DNA from: Dyella_A ginsengisoli
GTDB lineage: Bacteria > Pseudomonadota > Gammaproteobacteria > Xanthomonadales > Rhodanobacteraceae
Reading direction: 5' to 3'
Assembly: GCF_044904665.1 (NCBI RefSeq)
Contig: NZ_JADIKM010000003.1
Span: forward strand, 372,001 to 436,000
Length of the DNA stretch: 64,000 nucleotides
Positions 41,392 through 48,686 of this stretch are shown here, piece after piece. Position 1 is the stretch's first letter; the number at the start of each line of letters is the position of its first letter. A program made the position numbers and the translations under genes. Below the pieces are notes generated by a model. The model saw only the letters and a list, made by a program, of their open reading frames with translations. It was not told the origin of the DNA and ran no database searches.

Positions 41392-41724
41392 ATGTCCCAC
41401 GAAGAAAGCAACGAGTCGCGTCGCCGATTCCTCAAGATCGCTGCCGGCACGGCCGCTGCGGCGGTGGTGGTCGGTACGCTGCCGCGCCTGGCGCGCGCCG
41501 CGGATCTGCCGCATGTGTCCGAATCGGATCCGACCGCCAAGGCGCTCGGTTACGTGGAAGACGCCAACGCGACCAAGGATCCCAAGCACAAGGCCGGCGA
41601 CACCTGCGCGAACTGCCAGTTCTACAGTGGCGGAGCGACCGGCTTCGGTCCTTGCCAGCTGTTCCCGGGCAAGTCCGTCGCCGCCAAGGGCTGGTGCGTG
41701 TCGCACGCGGTGAAGGCCGGCTGA
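41392..41724 (+). CDS. hip: High-potential iron-sulfur protein, Tat-exported
   Basis: Periplasmic [4Fe-4S] electron carrier (110 aa). The twin-arginine signal is ESRRRFLKIAAG (residues 8-19) with a cleavage-type ARA at 35-37. The mature part carries the four cluster cysteines (Cys72, 75, 88, 102) in DTCANCQFYSG, GPCQLFPG and GWCVSHA, the HiPIP pattern. A GGAGG site precedes the ATG at 41392. Export already folded with its cluster explains the Tat signal. It is monocistronic and followed by a strong terminator. Confidence 0.95.
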   Translation: MSHEESNESRRRFLKIAAGTAAAAVVVGTLPRLARAADLPHVSESDPTAKALGYVEDANATKDPKHKAGDTCANCQFYSGGATGFGPCQLFPGKSVAAKGWCVSHAVKAG

Positions 41725-41752
41725 TTCCTGCTGCTGCCGTTCGGCAAAAAAG

Positions 41753-41783
41753 AAAGGCCGGCTGTGAAGCCGGCCTTTTTGTT
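41753..41783 (+). terminator. Rho-independent terminator after HiPIP gene
   Basis: An 11-bp perfect stem (arms 41753-41763 and 41768-41778, core GGCCGGCT/AGCCGGCC) with a GTGA loop is followed by TTGTTTG, and AAAAAAGAAA precedes it. It lies 28 bases after the stop codon. Confidence 0.93.
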
Positions 41784-42117
41784 TGTCGAGGCTCTGCGCG
41801 GAACGCGGCAAGCACCTCTCACCTCAAAAGTGCTGCCCGGCGCGCCAGGATGAGGAGCTGACCCTGTCTGACGCGCCGGGCGGCGATCCGGGGGCCCACT
41901 GCCAAGTGATCAACCCGCGGACCACGGATCATACTCCGCTACCCCGGGCTGTGCGAACCGTTCCGATCGATTGATGTTTTTTTCACAAAAACGTTAAGTA
42001 TCAATGCATTGCGAAACATTGAGTTAACACTTTCGGGAAGCCTGCGTCCTTTCAGCTCATTCGACACGTTAGAGTCAATTTCGCGGAAGAGGGCGGAATA
42101 TAGCCGCATTTAGTAGG
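41784..42117. other. Gene-free convergent gap with an AT-rich island
   Basis: No credible coding frame is seen between the HiPIP terminator and the end of the amino-acid permease gene. The part from about 41970 to 42035 is markedly AT-rich for this window, with a T7 run and an imperfect inverted repeat (GTTAA..CAATG at 41993-42006 against CATTG..TTAAC at 42017-42028). A 6-bp stem ATAGCC/GGCTAT (42100-42121) overlaps the permease stop. Function unknown. Confidence 0.4.
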
Positions 42118-43569
42118 CTATTGATCGATTTTCGGCGCATGCAGGTGGCTGTGGCGCATGCCGTAACCGAAGTAGATCAGCAGCCCGATCACGGTCCATG
42201 CGCCCATCAAGGCCCAGTTGAACCAGTTCATCGTGTAGAGCAGTCCGAGGCAGCTGAGCACGCCGGCCACGCAGATCACTGGCGCCCACGGTACACGGAA
42301 GGTGCGCGGCAGTTCCGGCGCGGTGTAGCGCAGGATCAGCACGCCGGCGCATACCGCGGTGAAGGCGATCAATGTGCCCATCGAGGTGAGGTCGGCGAGC
42401 AAATCGAGCGGAAAAATCGCCGCCAGCACGGCTATGCCGAAGCCGGTGATGAGGGTGTTGATGTGCGGCGTGCGGTGCTTCGGGTGCACCTTGGCGAACA
42501 CCTTGGGCAGCAGGCCGTCGCGGGCCATGATCATGAAGATGCGCGGCTGGGCGATGATCATCACCAGGATCACCGAGGACAGGCCGATCAGCGCGCCGAC
42601 TTCCACCCAGGTGCGCAGCCAGCCCAGCTCCGCATGACCTTGCAGCGCAGTCACCACCGGGTCGACCGTGTTGAGCACGGTGTAGGGCACCAGGCCCGTC
42701 ATCACCGCGGCCATGCCGAGGTACAGCAGGGTACACAGGACCAGCGACAGGATGATGCCGAAGGGCAGGTCGCGCTGGGGGTTCTTGCATTCCTGTGCCG
42801 CGGTGGAGGTCGCCTCGAAGCCGATGTAGGCAAAGAACACCATCGCTGCGCCGCGGAAGATGCCGGACCAGCCGAACTCGCCGTCGCCCTTCGGTTCGGG
42901 GATGAAGGGATGCCAGTTGTCGGTGTTCACGTAGCGGGCGCCAGCGATGATGATCATCAGGATCAGGCCGACCTTCAGCAGCACCATCAGCGCGTTCAGT
43001 CCCGACGATTCGCGGATACCCACGTAGCACAGCCAGGTCAGCGCCAGCACGATGGCGACCGCCGGCAAGTTGAGCAGATGGCCGGTGGCCACCAGGTGGC
43101 CGCCGGTAAATGCCAGCGGCGCCTCGGTGAGCGCGACCGGCAGGTGGATGCCGACGTGGTCGAGCAGGCTGGTGAAGTAGCCGGTCCAGCTGGCGGCCAC
43201 GGCCGAGGCCGAGATGCCGTATTCCAGCACCATGTTCCAGCCGATGAACCAGGCGACCAGTTCGCCCAGGGTGGCGTAGGCGTAGGAATAGGAGCTGCCC
43301 GACACGGGAATCAGGGTGGCGAACTCGGCGTAGCACAGCGCGCTGAAGGCGCTGCAGATCGCGGCCAGGACGAAGGAGATCAGTACTGCTGGTCCGGCAT
43401 GTTCGGCCGCCGCGGTCCCGGTGACCACGAAGATGCCGGTGCCGATCACCGCACCGATGCCCAGCGCGGTGATGCCCCACGGCCCGAGCGTGCGGCGCAG
43501 GCCGGGGCCGTGGCTGTCGTCGACGACGTCGCTGAAATTGGTCTTGCGGGCGAGCAATTGCTTGAGCAT
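42118..43569 (-). CDS. APC-superfamily amino acid permease (first)
   Basis: Inner-membrane amino acid transporter (483 aa, about 12 spans). GITALGIGAVIGTGIFVVTG in TM1 is the APC substrate-binding unwound segment, and AYIGFEATSTAAQECKNPQRDLPFGI is the conserved TM6-loop of the cationic amino-acid transporter (CAT)-like subgroup. Its ATG is at 43569 (MLKQLLARK). A second permease of the same subgroup is encoded just upstream, with a terminator-like hairpin between them. Substrate cannot be told from sequence. Confidence 0.88.
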   Translation of the reverse strand: MLKQLLARKTNFSDVVDDSHGPGLRRTLGPWGITALGIGAVIGTGIFVVTGTAAAEHAGPAVLISFVLAAICSAFSALCYAEFATLIPVSGSSYSYAYATLGELVAWFIGWNMVLEYGISASAVAASWTGYFTSLLDHVGIHLPVALTEAPLAFTGGHLVATGHLLNLPAVAIVLALTWLCYVGIRESSGLNALMVLLKVGLILMIIIAGARYVNTDNWHPFIPEPKGDGEFGWSGIFRGAAMVFFAYIGFEATSTAAQECKNPQRDLPFGIILSLVLCTLLYLGMAAVMTGLVPYTVLNTVDPVVTALQGHAELGWLRTWVEVGALIGLSSVILVMIIAQPRIFMIMARDGLLPKVFAKVHPKHRTPHINTLITGFGIAVLAAIFPLDLLADLTSMGTLIAFTAVCAGVLILRYTAPELPRTFRVPWAPVICVAGVLSCLGLLYTMNWFNWALMGAWTVIGLLIYFGYGMRHSHLHAPKIDQ

Positions 43570-43587
43570 GGTTATTCCGGAAAAGAC

Positions 43588-43613
43588 GACGGCACGGTTT
43601 TCACCGTGCCGTC
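43588..43613 (-). terminator. Hairpin between the two permease genes
   Basis: A perfect 11-bp stem (arms 43588-43598 and 43603-43613) with a 4-base loop; on the minus strand it is followed by GTCTTTTCC. It probably terminates or attenuates the upstream permease transcript, so the two permeases may be separately expressed. Confidence 0.75.
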
Positions 43614-43643
43614 TTGGCTTGAATCGGTCGGATGCGGATGAAC

Positions 43644-45155
43644 TCAGGCCGCCTCGGTGCCGTTGGCCAGATGGCTCTTGCGGCGACCGTAGGCGAAATA
43701 GACGACCAGCCCGATGGCTGCCCAGCCGAAGAACAGCTTCAGCGTGATCGCGCCGAGATTCAGGAACAGCATCAGGCAGCCGATCATCGCCAGCGGGCAG
43801 ATGATCCACACCAGCGGAGTGCGGAACGGACGCGGGCGCTGCGGCTCGCGCACTCGCAGCACCATGACGCCGATGGACACCATCATGAAGGCGAACAGCG
43901 TGCCGGAGTTGGTGATGTCCGCCAGCAGGCCGACGGGAAACATCGCGGCAAACAGGGAGACGGCCACGCCGGTGATCAGGGTGAGCACGTGGGGGGTATT
44001 GAAGCGCGGATGCAGCTTGGACAGGCCGCCAGGCAGCAGGCCGTCGCGCGACATCGTGAAGAAGATGCGCGTCTGGCCATAGATCATCACCAGGATGACC
44101 GACGGCAGCGCGATGACGGCGGCACCGCCGATCCAGTTGCCAATCGAGCCGTGGCCCAGCATGCGGATCACGTGCGCCAGAGGCTCCTTCGAACACACCA
44201 GTGCCTCCGAACCCTTGCAGGCGGCGGCCATCTCCGGGCTGCCCGGGTGGAACGCGACCCCGTCCGGCCCGAACAGCGGCTGGATGCCGATCGCACCCGC
44301 GGCGCCGTAGCCCACCAGCAAATAGAAGACGGTGCACACCGCCAACGAGCCGATGAGGCCGATCGGGATGTTGCGGTTCGGGTTCTTGGTTTCTTCGGCT
44401 GCCGTGGAGACGGCATCGAAACCCACGTAGGCGAAGAAGATCGACGCAGCTGCACCGAGCACGCCAATGCCGCCTAGCGGGCTGCCCCAGCCGTTGGGCA
44501 GGAACGGATGGAAGTTCGGCGTGCTGGCAGCCGGGACCGCGATGAGGATGAAGGCGCTCAGCGCCACGATCTTGATGGCGACCAGAACGGCATTGACCTT
44601 GGCCGACTTGGACGTTCCCACGATCAGCAGCAGGGTGATCACGATCGAGATCAGGAAGGCGAGCAGGTTGAACGTGCCGCCGGCGTAAGGGCCGGACCGC
44701 AGCGACTCGGGAAGCGCGAGCGCACCCTCGCCGACCAGTCCGAAGAAATTGGTGTGCAGCAGGAACCCATTCATGTAGCCGGACCAGCCTACCGCCACCG
44801 TGCCCGCGGCGATCGCATATTCCAGCACCAGCGCCCAGCCCACGATCCATGCCAGGCCCTCGCCGAGCACGCCGTAGGTGTACGTGTAAGCCGAGCCTGC
44901 CACCGGGATCATCGAAGCGAGTTCGGCATAGGCAAGAGCGGCCAGGCCGCAGACCACCGCCGCGATGATGAAGGCGATCATCATGCCCGGACCGGCCTTC
45001 TGACCCGCTTCGGCCGTGAGCACGAAGATACCGGTTCCGATGATGGCGCCGACGCCCATCAGGGTGAGCTGGATCGGACCGAGCTGCCGCTTGAGGCTTT
45101 TCTTTTCGGCCGTGGCAAGAATCTGGTCAAGCGGTTTGACGCGCTGAAAAAGCAT
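43644..45155 (-). CDS. APC-superfamily amino acid permease (second)
   Basis: Amino acid permease (503 aa, about 12 spans) paralogous to the downstream one. TLMGVGAIIGTGIFVLTAEAGQKAGPG marks TM1 and FAYVGFDAVSTAAEETKNPNRNIPIGLIG the TM6 loop. An extra Cys-containing loop (AACKGSEALVCSKEPLAHVIRMLG, near 330-355) is absent from the first permease. The ATG at 45155 follows a GGGGAA purine stretch. The tandem suggests duplication with divergence in specificity. Confidence 0.88.
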   Translation of the reverse strand: MLFQRVKPLDQILATAEKKSLKRQLGPIQLTLMGVGAIIGTGIFVLTAEAGQKAGPGMMIAFIIAAVVCGLAALAYAELASMIPVAGSAYTYTYGVLGEGLAWIVGWALVLEYAIAAGTVAVGWSGYMNGFLLHTNFFGLVGEGALALPESLRSGPYAGGTFNLLAFLISIVITLLLIVGTSKSAKVNAVLVAIKIVALSAFILIAVPAASTPNFHPFLPNGWGSPLGGIGVLGAAASIFFAYVGFDAVSTAAEETKNPNRNIPIGLIGSLAVCTVFYLLVGYGAAGAIGIQPLFGPDGVAFHPGSPEMAAACKGSEALVCSKEPLAHVIRMLGHGSIGNWIGGAAVIALPSVILVMIYGQTRIFFTMSRDGLLPGGLSKLHPRFNTPHVLTLITGVAVSLFAAMFPVGLLADITNSGTLFAFMMVSIGVMVLRVREPQRPRPFRTPLVWIICPLAMIGCLMLFLNLGAITLKLFFGWAAIGLVVYFAYGRRKSHLANGTEAA

Positions 45156-45300
45156 GTGGTGATTCCCCGTGGAAACAGACGCCATCCCCATGGCGACACC
45201 GCGAAACAGGCACGCGGCAGGCGGAGGTGACGGGCAACCATAGCCGACGAGGATGGGGGCGACAAGCGCCGTGCGGCACATCGACGGCGCGTAGAATCGC

Positions 45301-45879
45301 GTGCTCGCCAAAGCCCGTCGGAGCGACGTTCTGGATATTGTGGCCGTCTCTTTTCGCGCTGCACTGCAGCGTTTTTCTGCGGCGGACGGGGCGTCCGCGG
45401 TCCCTGCCGTTTTTGCGGCCTTTCTCGACTCCTCGCCTGAGGTTTTTCACCGCCACCATCCGCCCGGGCATTTCACCGGATCGGCATGGCTGGTGAGCAA
45501 TGACGGCGAACGCGTGCTGCTCACCCATCACCGCAAGCTCGGCCGCTGGCTGCAGCTCGGCGGTCACGCCGACGGCGATCGCGACCTGGCGCGTGTTGCA
45601 CTGCGCGAAGCGGAAGAGGAGTCGGGCCTGGCGGATCTGCAGGTGGAACCGGCGATCTTCGATCTGGATCGTCACTGGATACCGGCACGCGGCAACGAGC
45701 CGGGTCATTGGCATTACGACGTCCGTTACGTCGTGCGGGCCACCGGCAGCGAGTGCTTCGCCGTCAGCGACGAATCGCTGGCGCTGGCGTGGATGCCGAT
45801 CGAGGCGCTGGTCGCCGATCCGACCGCCGATGCCTCGTTGCGACGGATGGCGCAGCGCTGGATGGCACGCAGTCCGTGA
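45301..45879 (+). CDS. NUDIX hydrolase
   Basis: Nudix-fold hydrolase (192 aa), presumably acting on a nucleoside diphosphate-linked substrate. The Nudix helix is REAEEESGL, but the upstream Glu of GX5EX7REUXEEXGU is replaced: in GGHADGDRDLARVALRE an Arg occupies that position. An alpha-helical N-terminal extension of about 60 residues and HRHHPPGHFTGSAWLVS precede the fold. Start uncertain: a GTG at 45301 is used, but a -10-like TAGAAT (45292-45297) lies only 3 bases upstream, so a GTG at 45340 is also possible. Confidence 0.82.
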   Translation: MLAKARRSDVLDIVAVSFRAALQRFSAADGASAVPAVFAAFLDSSPEVFHRHHPPGHFTGSAWLVSNDGERVLLTHHRKLGRWLQLGGHADGDRDLARVALREAEEESGLADLQVEPAIFDLDRHWIPARGNEPGHWHYDVRYVVRATGSECFAVSDESLALAWMPIEALVADPTADASLRRMAQRWMARSP

Positions 45880-45895
45880 TCTTGCCCCCTGTGTG

Positions 45896-46405
45896 TCAGG
45901 GCGCCGGGTGCACGGCACCGCACTGCGGGCAAGTGCGTGCGGTCAACGATGCGTGGAAGCGATCGAACACGGGCGGGAAATCCTGCTCGATGTCCTTGAG
46001 CTCGAAATATTCCTCGTAAAGCTTGTGGTTGCAGACGGCGCAGTACCACTGCAGCCCGTCGCGTTCGCCCGGGCGTCGCCGGCGCTCGATCACCAGGCCG
46101 ATGGAATCGGGCAGGCGCTGCGGCGAATGCGGCACGCGCGGTGGCAGGTAGAACAGCTCGCCGGCACGGATGGGAATGTCCCGGGCGACGCCCTCGTCCT
46201 GCACCTTCAGCACCATCTCGCCTTCGAGCTGGTAGAAGAATTCCGGGCCTTCGTCGAGGTGGTAGTCGCTGCGCGCATTGGGGCCACCGACGATCATCAC
46301 GATGAAGTCGCCATCGACGATGCACTTGTTGCCCACCGGCGGCTTGAGCAGGTGGCGATGCTGGGCGATCCAGTGCTGCAGGTTGATGGGGCTGGGCAGG
46401 GACAT
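45896..46405 (-). CDS. 3-hydroxyanthranilate 3,4-dioxygenase
   Basis: Fe(II) cupin enzyme (169 aa; HaaO/NbaC type) opening 3-hydroxyanthranilate toward quinolinate in the kynurenine route to NAD. GGPNARSDYHLDEGPEFFYQLEGEM contains metal-binding His and Glu, and FYLPPRVPHSPQR the second His. The bacterial form's C-terminal rubredoxin-like metal site is present (CAVC near 121 and CPQCG near 161). Together with kmo at 5875-7269 it implies a kynurenine pathway, dispersed over the chromosome. It converges with the NUDIX gene (16 bases). Confidence 0.95.
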   Translation of the reverse strand: MSLPSPINLQHWIAQHRHLLKPPVGNKCIVDGDFIVMIVGGPNARSDYHLDEGPEFFYQLEGEMVLKVQDEGVARDIPIRAGELFYLPPRVPHSPQRLPDSIGLVIERRRRPGERDGLQWYCAVCNHKLYEEYFELKDIEQDFPPVFDRFHASLTARTCPQCGAVHPAP

Positions 46406-46462
46406 GCGTGTCTTCAGCAGGGTGGGCGCGCCAACATAGCGCTGTCGCCGCGGCAAAGAAAA

Positions 46463-46481
46463 CGCCCCGGCGGGGCCGGGG
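46463..46481 (-). terminator. Terminator after the fasciclin gene
   Basis: GCCCCGG and CCGGGGC form a 7-bp stem with a 5-base loop; on the minus strand GTTTTCTTTG follows. It lies 44 bases past the fasciclin stop codon and separates it from the dioxygenase gene. Confidence 0.8.
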
Positions 46482-46524
46482 CAAAGGGGAGGTAACGCAT
46501 CTGGAACGGGAATGGCGTTCGCGC

Positions 46525-47121
46525 TTACGGCATCAGTACGGTGTCGACCACGTGGATCACGCCATTGGACTGGTTCACGTCAGCGATGGTGACGTGGCCA
46601 GTGTTGCCCTTGTCGTCGGTGATCGCCACGCCCTTGGCGTCCTTGGAGAAGGTGAGCGAGTCGCCTTCCACCGTCTTCACCACGGCCTTGCCGCCGCCCT
46701 TCTTGATCAGTGCAAGCACGTCGGCCGCGCTCACCTTGCCGGCGACCACGTGATACGTGAGCACCTTGGTCAGCGTAGCCTTGTTCTCCGGCTTGAGCAG
46801 GGTGTCGACGGTGCCGGCGGGCAGCGCCGCGAACGCCTCGTTGGTGGGCGCGAACACGGTAAACGGACCCGGGCCCGACAAGGTGTCGACGAGGCCGGCG
46901 GCCTTGACCGCCGCAACCAGCGTGGTGTGATCCTTGGAGTTGACCGCGTTCTCGATGATGTTCTTCGAGGGATACATCGGTGCGCCGCCGACCTCGACGG
47001 TCTTCTCCATGCTCATGCCGGCCATGTCGCCTGTGGCGGCAAAAGCGGTGCTGGCGCAGAGTCCCGCTAAGGCGAGGGCGAAGGCGGTGGAGAGAGCGCG
47101 GCTGCGATGGACAAGCTTCAT
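46525..47121 (-). CDS. Secreted fasciclin-domain protein
   Basis: Exported protein (198 aa) with a signal peptide (MKLVHRSRALSTAFALALAGLCASTAFA) and one fasciclin (FAS1) domain: TLVAAVKAAGLVDTLSGPGPFTVFAPTNEAFAALP (H1 motif) and GHVTIADVNQSNGVIHVVDTVLMP (H2 motif). FAS1 proteins act in adhesion or envelope functions. It lies downstream of an ECF sigma and RskA anti-sigma pair on the same strand, as with the mycobacterial SigK regulon whose targets are fasciclin proteins. AGGAGAT is properly spaced before the ATG but can be buried in a long helix. Confidence 0.92.
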   Translation of the reverse strand: MKLVHRSRALSTAFALALAGLCASTAFAATGDMAGMSMEKTVEVGGAPMYPSKNIIENAVNSKDHTTLVAAVKAAGLVDTLSGPGPFTVFAPTNEAFAALPAGTVDTLLKPENKATLTKVLTYHVVAGKVSAADVLALIKKGGGKAVVKTVEGDSLTFSKDAKGVAITDDKGNTGHVTIADVNQSNGVIHVVDTVLMP

Positions 47122-47122
47122 G

Positions 47123-47177
47123 GGCGTATCTCCTGGTAAGTGAACTGGCTTCAACAGGGAAGCCATGGAGATACGCC
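47123..47177 (-). promoter_or_regulatory. Leader helix occluding the fasciclin Shine-Dalgarno
   Basis: In the transcript, GGCGUAUCUCC (47177-47167) is perfectly complementary over 11 bases to GGAGAUACGCC (47133-47123), which contains the Shine-Dalgarno and ends 1 base before the ATG. Inside is a second hairpin, UGGCUUC/GAAGCCA (7 bp, 6-base loop). The folded leader should block ribosome entry, a layout seen in RNA thermometers and translational riboregulators. No known class recognised. Confidence 0.6.
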
Positions 47178-47224
47178 AGCCGAACCGGGAGAGATGCAGG
47201 GCGTGCGACACAACGCCTCAAGGA

Positions 47225-47253
47225 GCGGGTCATCCGTCAGACGGACGACCCGC
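47225..47253. other. Hairpin right after the anti-sigma stop codon
   Basis: A 12-bp stem with one mismatch (arms 47225-47236 and 47242-47253, loop TCAGA) begins three bases after the rskA stop on the minus strand. No T-run follows, so it is more likely a partial terminator or RNA-stabilising hairpin between rskA and the fasciclin gene. Confidence 0.5.
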
Positions 47254-47256
47254 GGA

Positions 47257-48012
47257 TCACGCGCCGCTGATGGCGCCCTTGGCGATGATCGGGCCGGTTG
47301 CCTGGCCCGTTGGCGAGCCGCCCAGCGGCTCGTTGGACACGGCAAGCAGGGCCTTGGCGCTGAGGCGCGCCAGCAGGTCGGGGCGCAGATGCACGGTGGT
47401 CGGCTTGTTCGGCGCGATCACGCCCAGCGAAATCGGCTTCTCGCCGGGCGGCACCAGCCAGAGCTCGGCCGAGCGGTCGGCGCCGAGCGCTGCCGGTGTA
47501 GCCGGCACGATCACCATGCTGGACTGCTTGAGATCCATCGTCGCGGTCCAGCCGGCGACGCCGTTGTCCTGCGCGATGCTGGCGACCATGTAGTCCGGAC
47601 CGGCCGTGGCCGAGGCGGGTGCTTGCGGCGCATGCGGCGTGGTGAACCACAGCGTGAAGCTGGCCGCAGCGGCGAGCGTGGCGCCGGCGCCGATCCAGCG
47701 CCACAGCTGCAGGCTGTTCCACCAGCCGCCCGTGCGTTGCGATCCCGTTGCGGCAGGTGAGCGTGGTGACACGGAAGCGTCCAGCCCGACCGCTTCGCGG
47801 ATGCGTACCCAGACGTACTCGGCCGGCTGCACCGGAGCGATGTCTTCGCTCAGCGGCATAAGGTGCCGCTGCCACAGCGACACGGCCGCCGCCGCAGCAC
47901 GATCGGTGCGCACTTCCTGCTCGACCGCCGCACGCGCATCGGCATCGAGCACGCCCAGCACATACTCGGCGTAGCGAAGCTCTTCCTGGCTGGGTGGCAT
48001 CGGGTTGTTCAT
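47257..48012 (-). CDS. RskA-type anti-sigma factor
   Basis: Single-span membrane anti-sigma factor (251 aa) of the anti-sigma-K family. The cytoplasmic N-terminal part (EELRYAEYVLGVLDADARAAVEQEV...) binds the sigma factor, a membrane span covers about 104-123, and the periplasmic RskA domain includes WTATMDLKQSSMVIVPATPAALGADRSAELWLVPPGEKPISLGV. No HxxxCxxC zinc motif is present. The ATG overlaps the sigma stop (ATGA), ensuring balanced synthesis. Confidence 0.92.
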   Translation of the reverse strand: MNNPMPPSQEELRYAEYVLGVLDADARAAVEQEVRTDRAAAAAVSLWQRHLMPLSEDIAPVQPAEYVWVRIREAVGLDASVSPRSPAATGSQRTGGWWNSLQLWRWIGAGATLAAAASFTLWFTTPHAPQAPASATAGPDYMVASIAQDNGVAGWTATMDLKQSSMVIVPATPAALGADRSAELWLVPPGEKPISLGVIAPNKPTTVHLRPDLLARLSAKALLAVSNEPLGGSPTGQATGPIIAKGAISGA

Positions 48013-48566
48013 TGCTCCAGACATATCCGCAGGCGTATCAGGCTGCGCCGGATCCAGCTTTTCATCGTTCCCAGCGGCACCCGGCAACGTGCAGCCAAAT
48101 CGTTATACGTAGCCCCGGAGAAAAAGGCTTCACGGATGGCTGACTTCTGTTGCGGCTCCAGACCGTCCAGGCACTGCTCAAGACGCTGGCGCTCCTGGCT
48201 GCTCTCGGCGCTGGCGGCGGGGCTCGGACCCTCGTCCTCCAGGTCGAGCATCATGCTGTCGTCCAGCGCGCTTTCCCGATGCTGACGCAGCCGATCGATC
48301 GACCGGTTGCGCGCCATGGTGACCAGCCACGTGGTGGCGCTGGCCTTGCCCGGATCGAAGGTGTCGGCGCGACGCCACACGGAGGTGAAGACTTCCTGCA
48401 GTACCTCTTCCGCTTCGGCGCGATCGCGCAGCATGCGCATGCACACGCCGAAAAGACGCGACGAGGTGCGGCGGTAGAGTTCGGCGAAGGCCCGCTGATC
48501 CTGTCGGCTCGATGCGGCGAGCAACTCGGCCAGTTCTTCGCGCTCGGTGGTGTCCACGGCGCTCAT
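48009..48566 (-). CDS. ECF sigma factor (SigK-like)
   Basis: Extracytoplasmic-function sigma-70 factor (185 aa). Region 2 (FAELYRRTSSRLFGVCMRMLRDRAEAEEVLQEVFTSVWRRADTFDPGKASATTWLVTMARNRSIDRLRQ) recognises the -10, and region 4 (KSAIREAFFSGATYNDLAARCRVPLGTMKSWIRRSLIRLRICL) the -35. The pairing with an RskA-type anti-sigma and a fasciclin gene suggests the SigK-like group. Start at 48566 (MSAVDT); a GTG six codons upstream is possible. Confidence 0.93.
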   Translation of the reverse strand: MSAVDTTEREELAELLAASSRQDQRAFAELYRRTSSRLFGVCMRMLRDRAEAEEVLQEVFTSVWRRADTFDPGKASATTWLVTMARNRSIDRLRQHRESALDDSMMLDLEDEGPSPAASAESSQERQRLEQCLDGLEPQQKSAIREAFFSGATYNDLAARCRVPLGTMKSWIRRSLIRLRICLEQ

Positions 48567-48686
48567 GCAGCGGTCGCCCGGCACGGACGCGCGATGCGGG
48601 ATCGGAGGCGAGAGTGGGGCTTGGATGTGAGCATGGCTTCAAGCATGGCGTCTGAATGAGGCATCGGCAAGAGGGGTGGCTCGGGC

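Noticed and set aside
47122..47166. Upstream in-frame ATG of the fasciclin gene (47166)
   Set aside because: It would put 15 residues before a clear signal peptide and lacks a Shine-Dalgarno; the ATG at 47121 has one.
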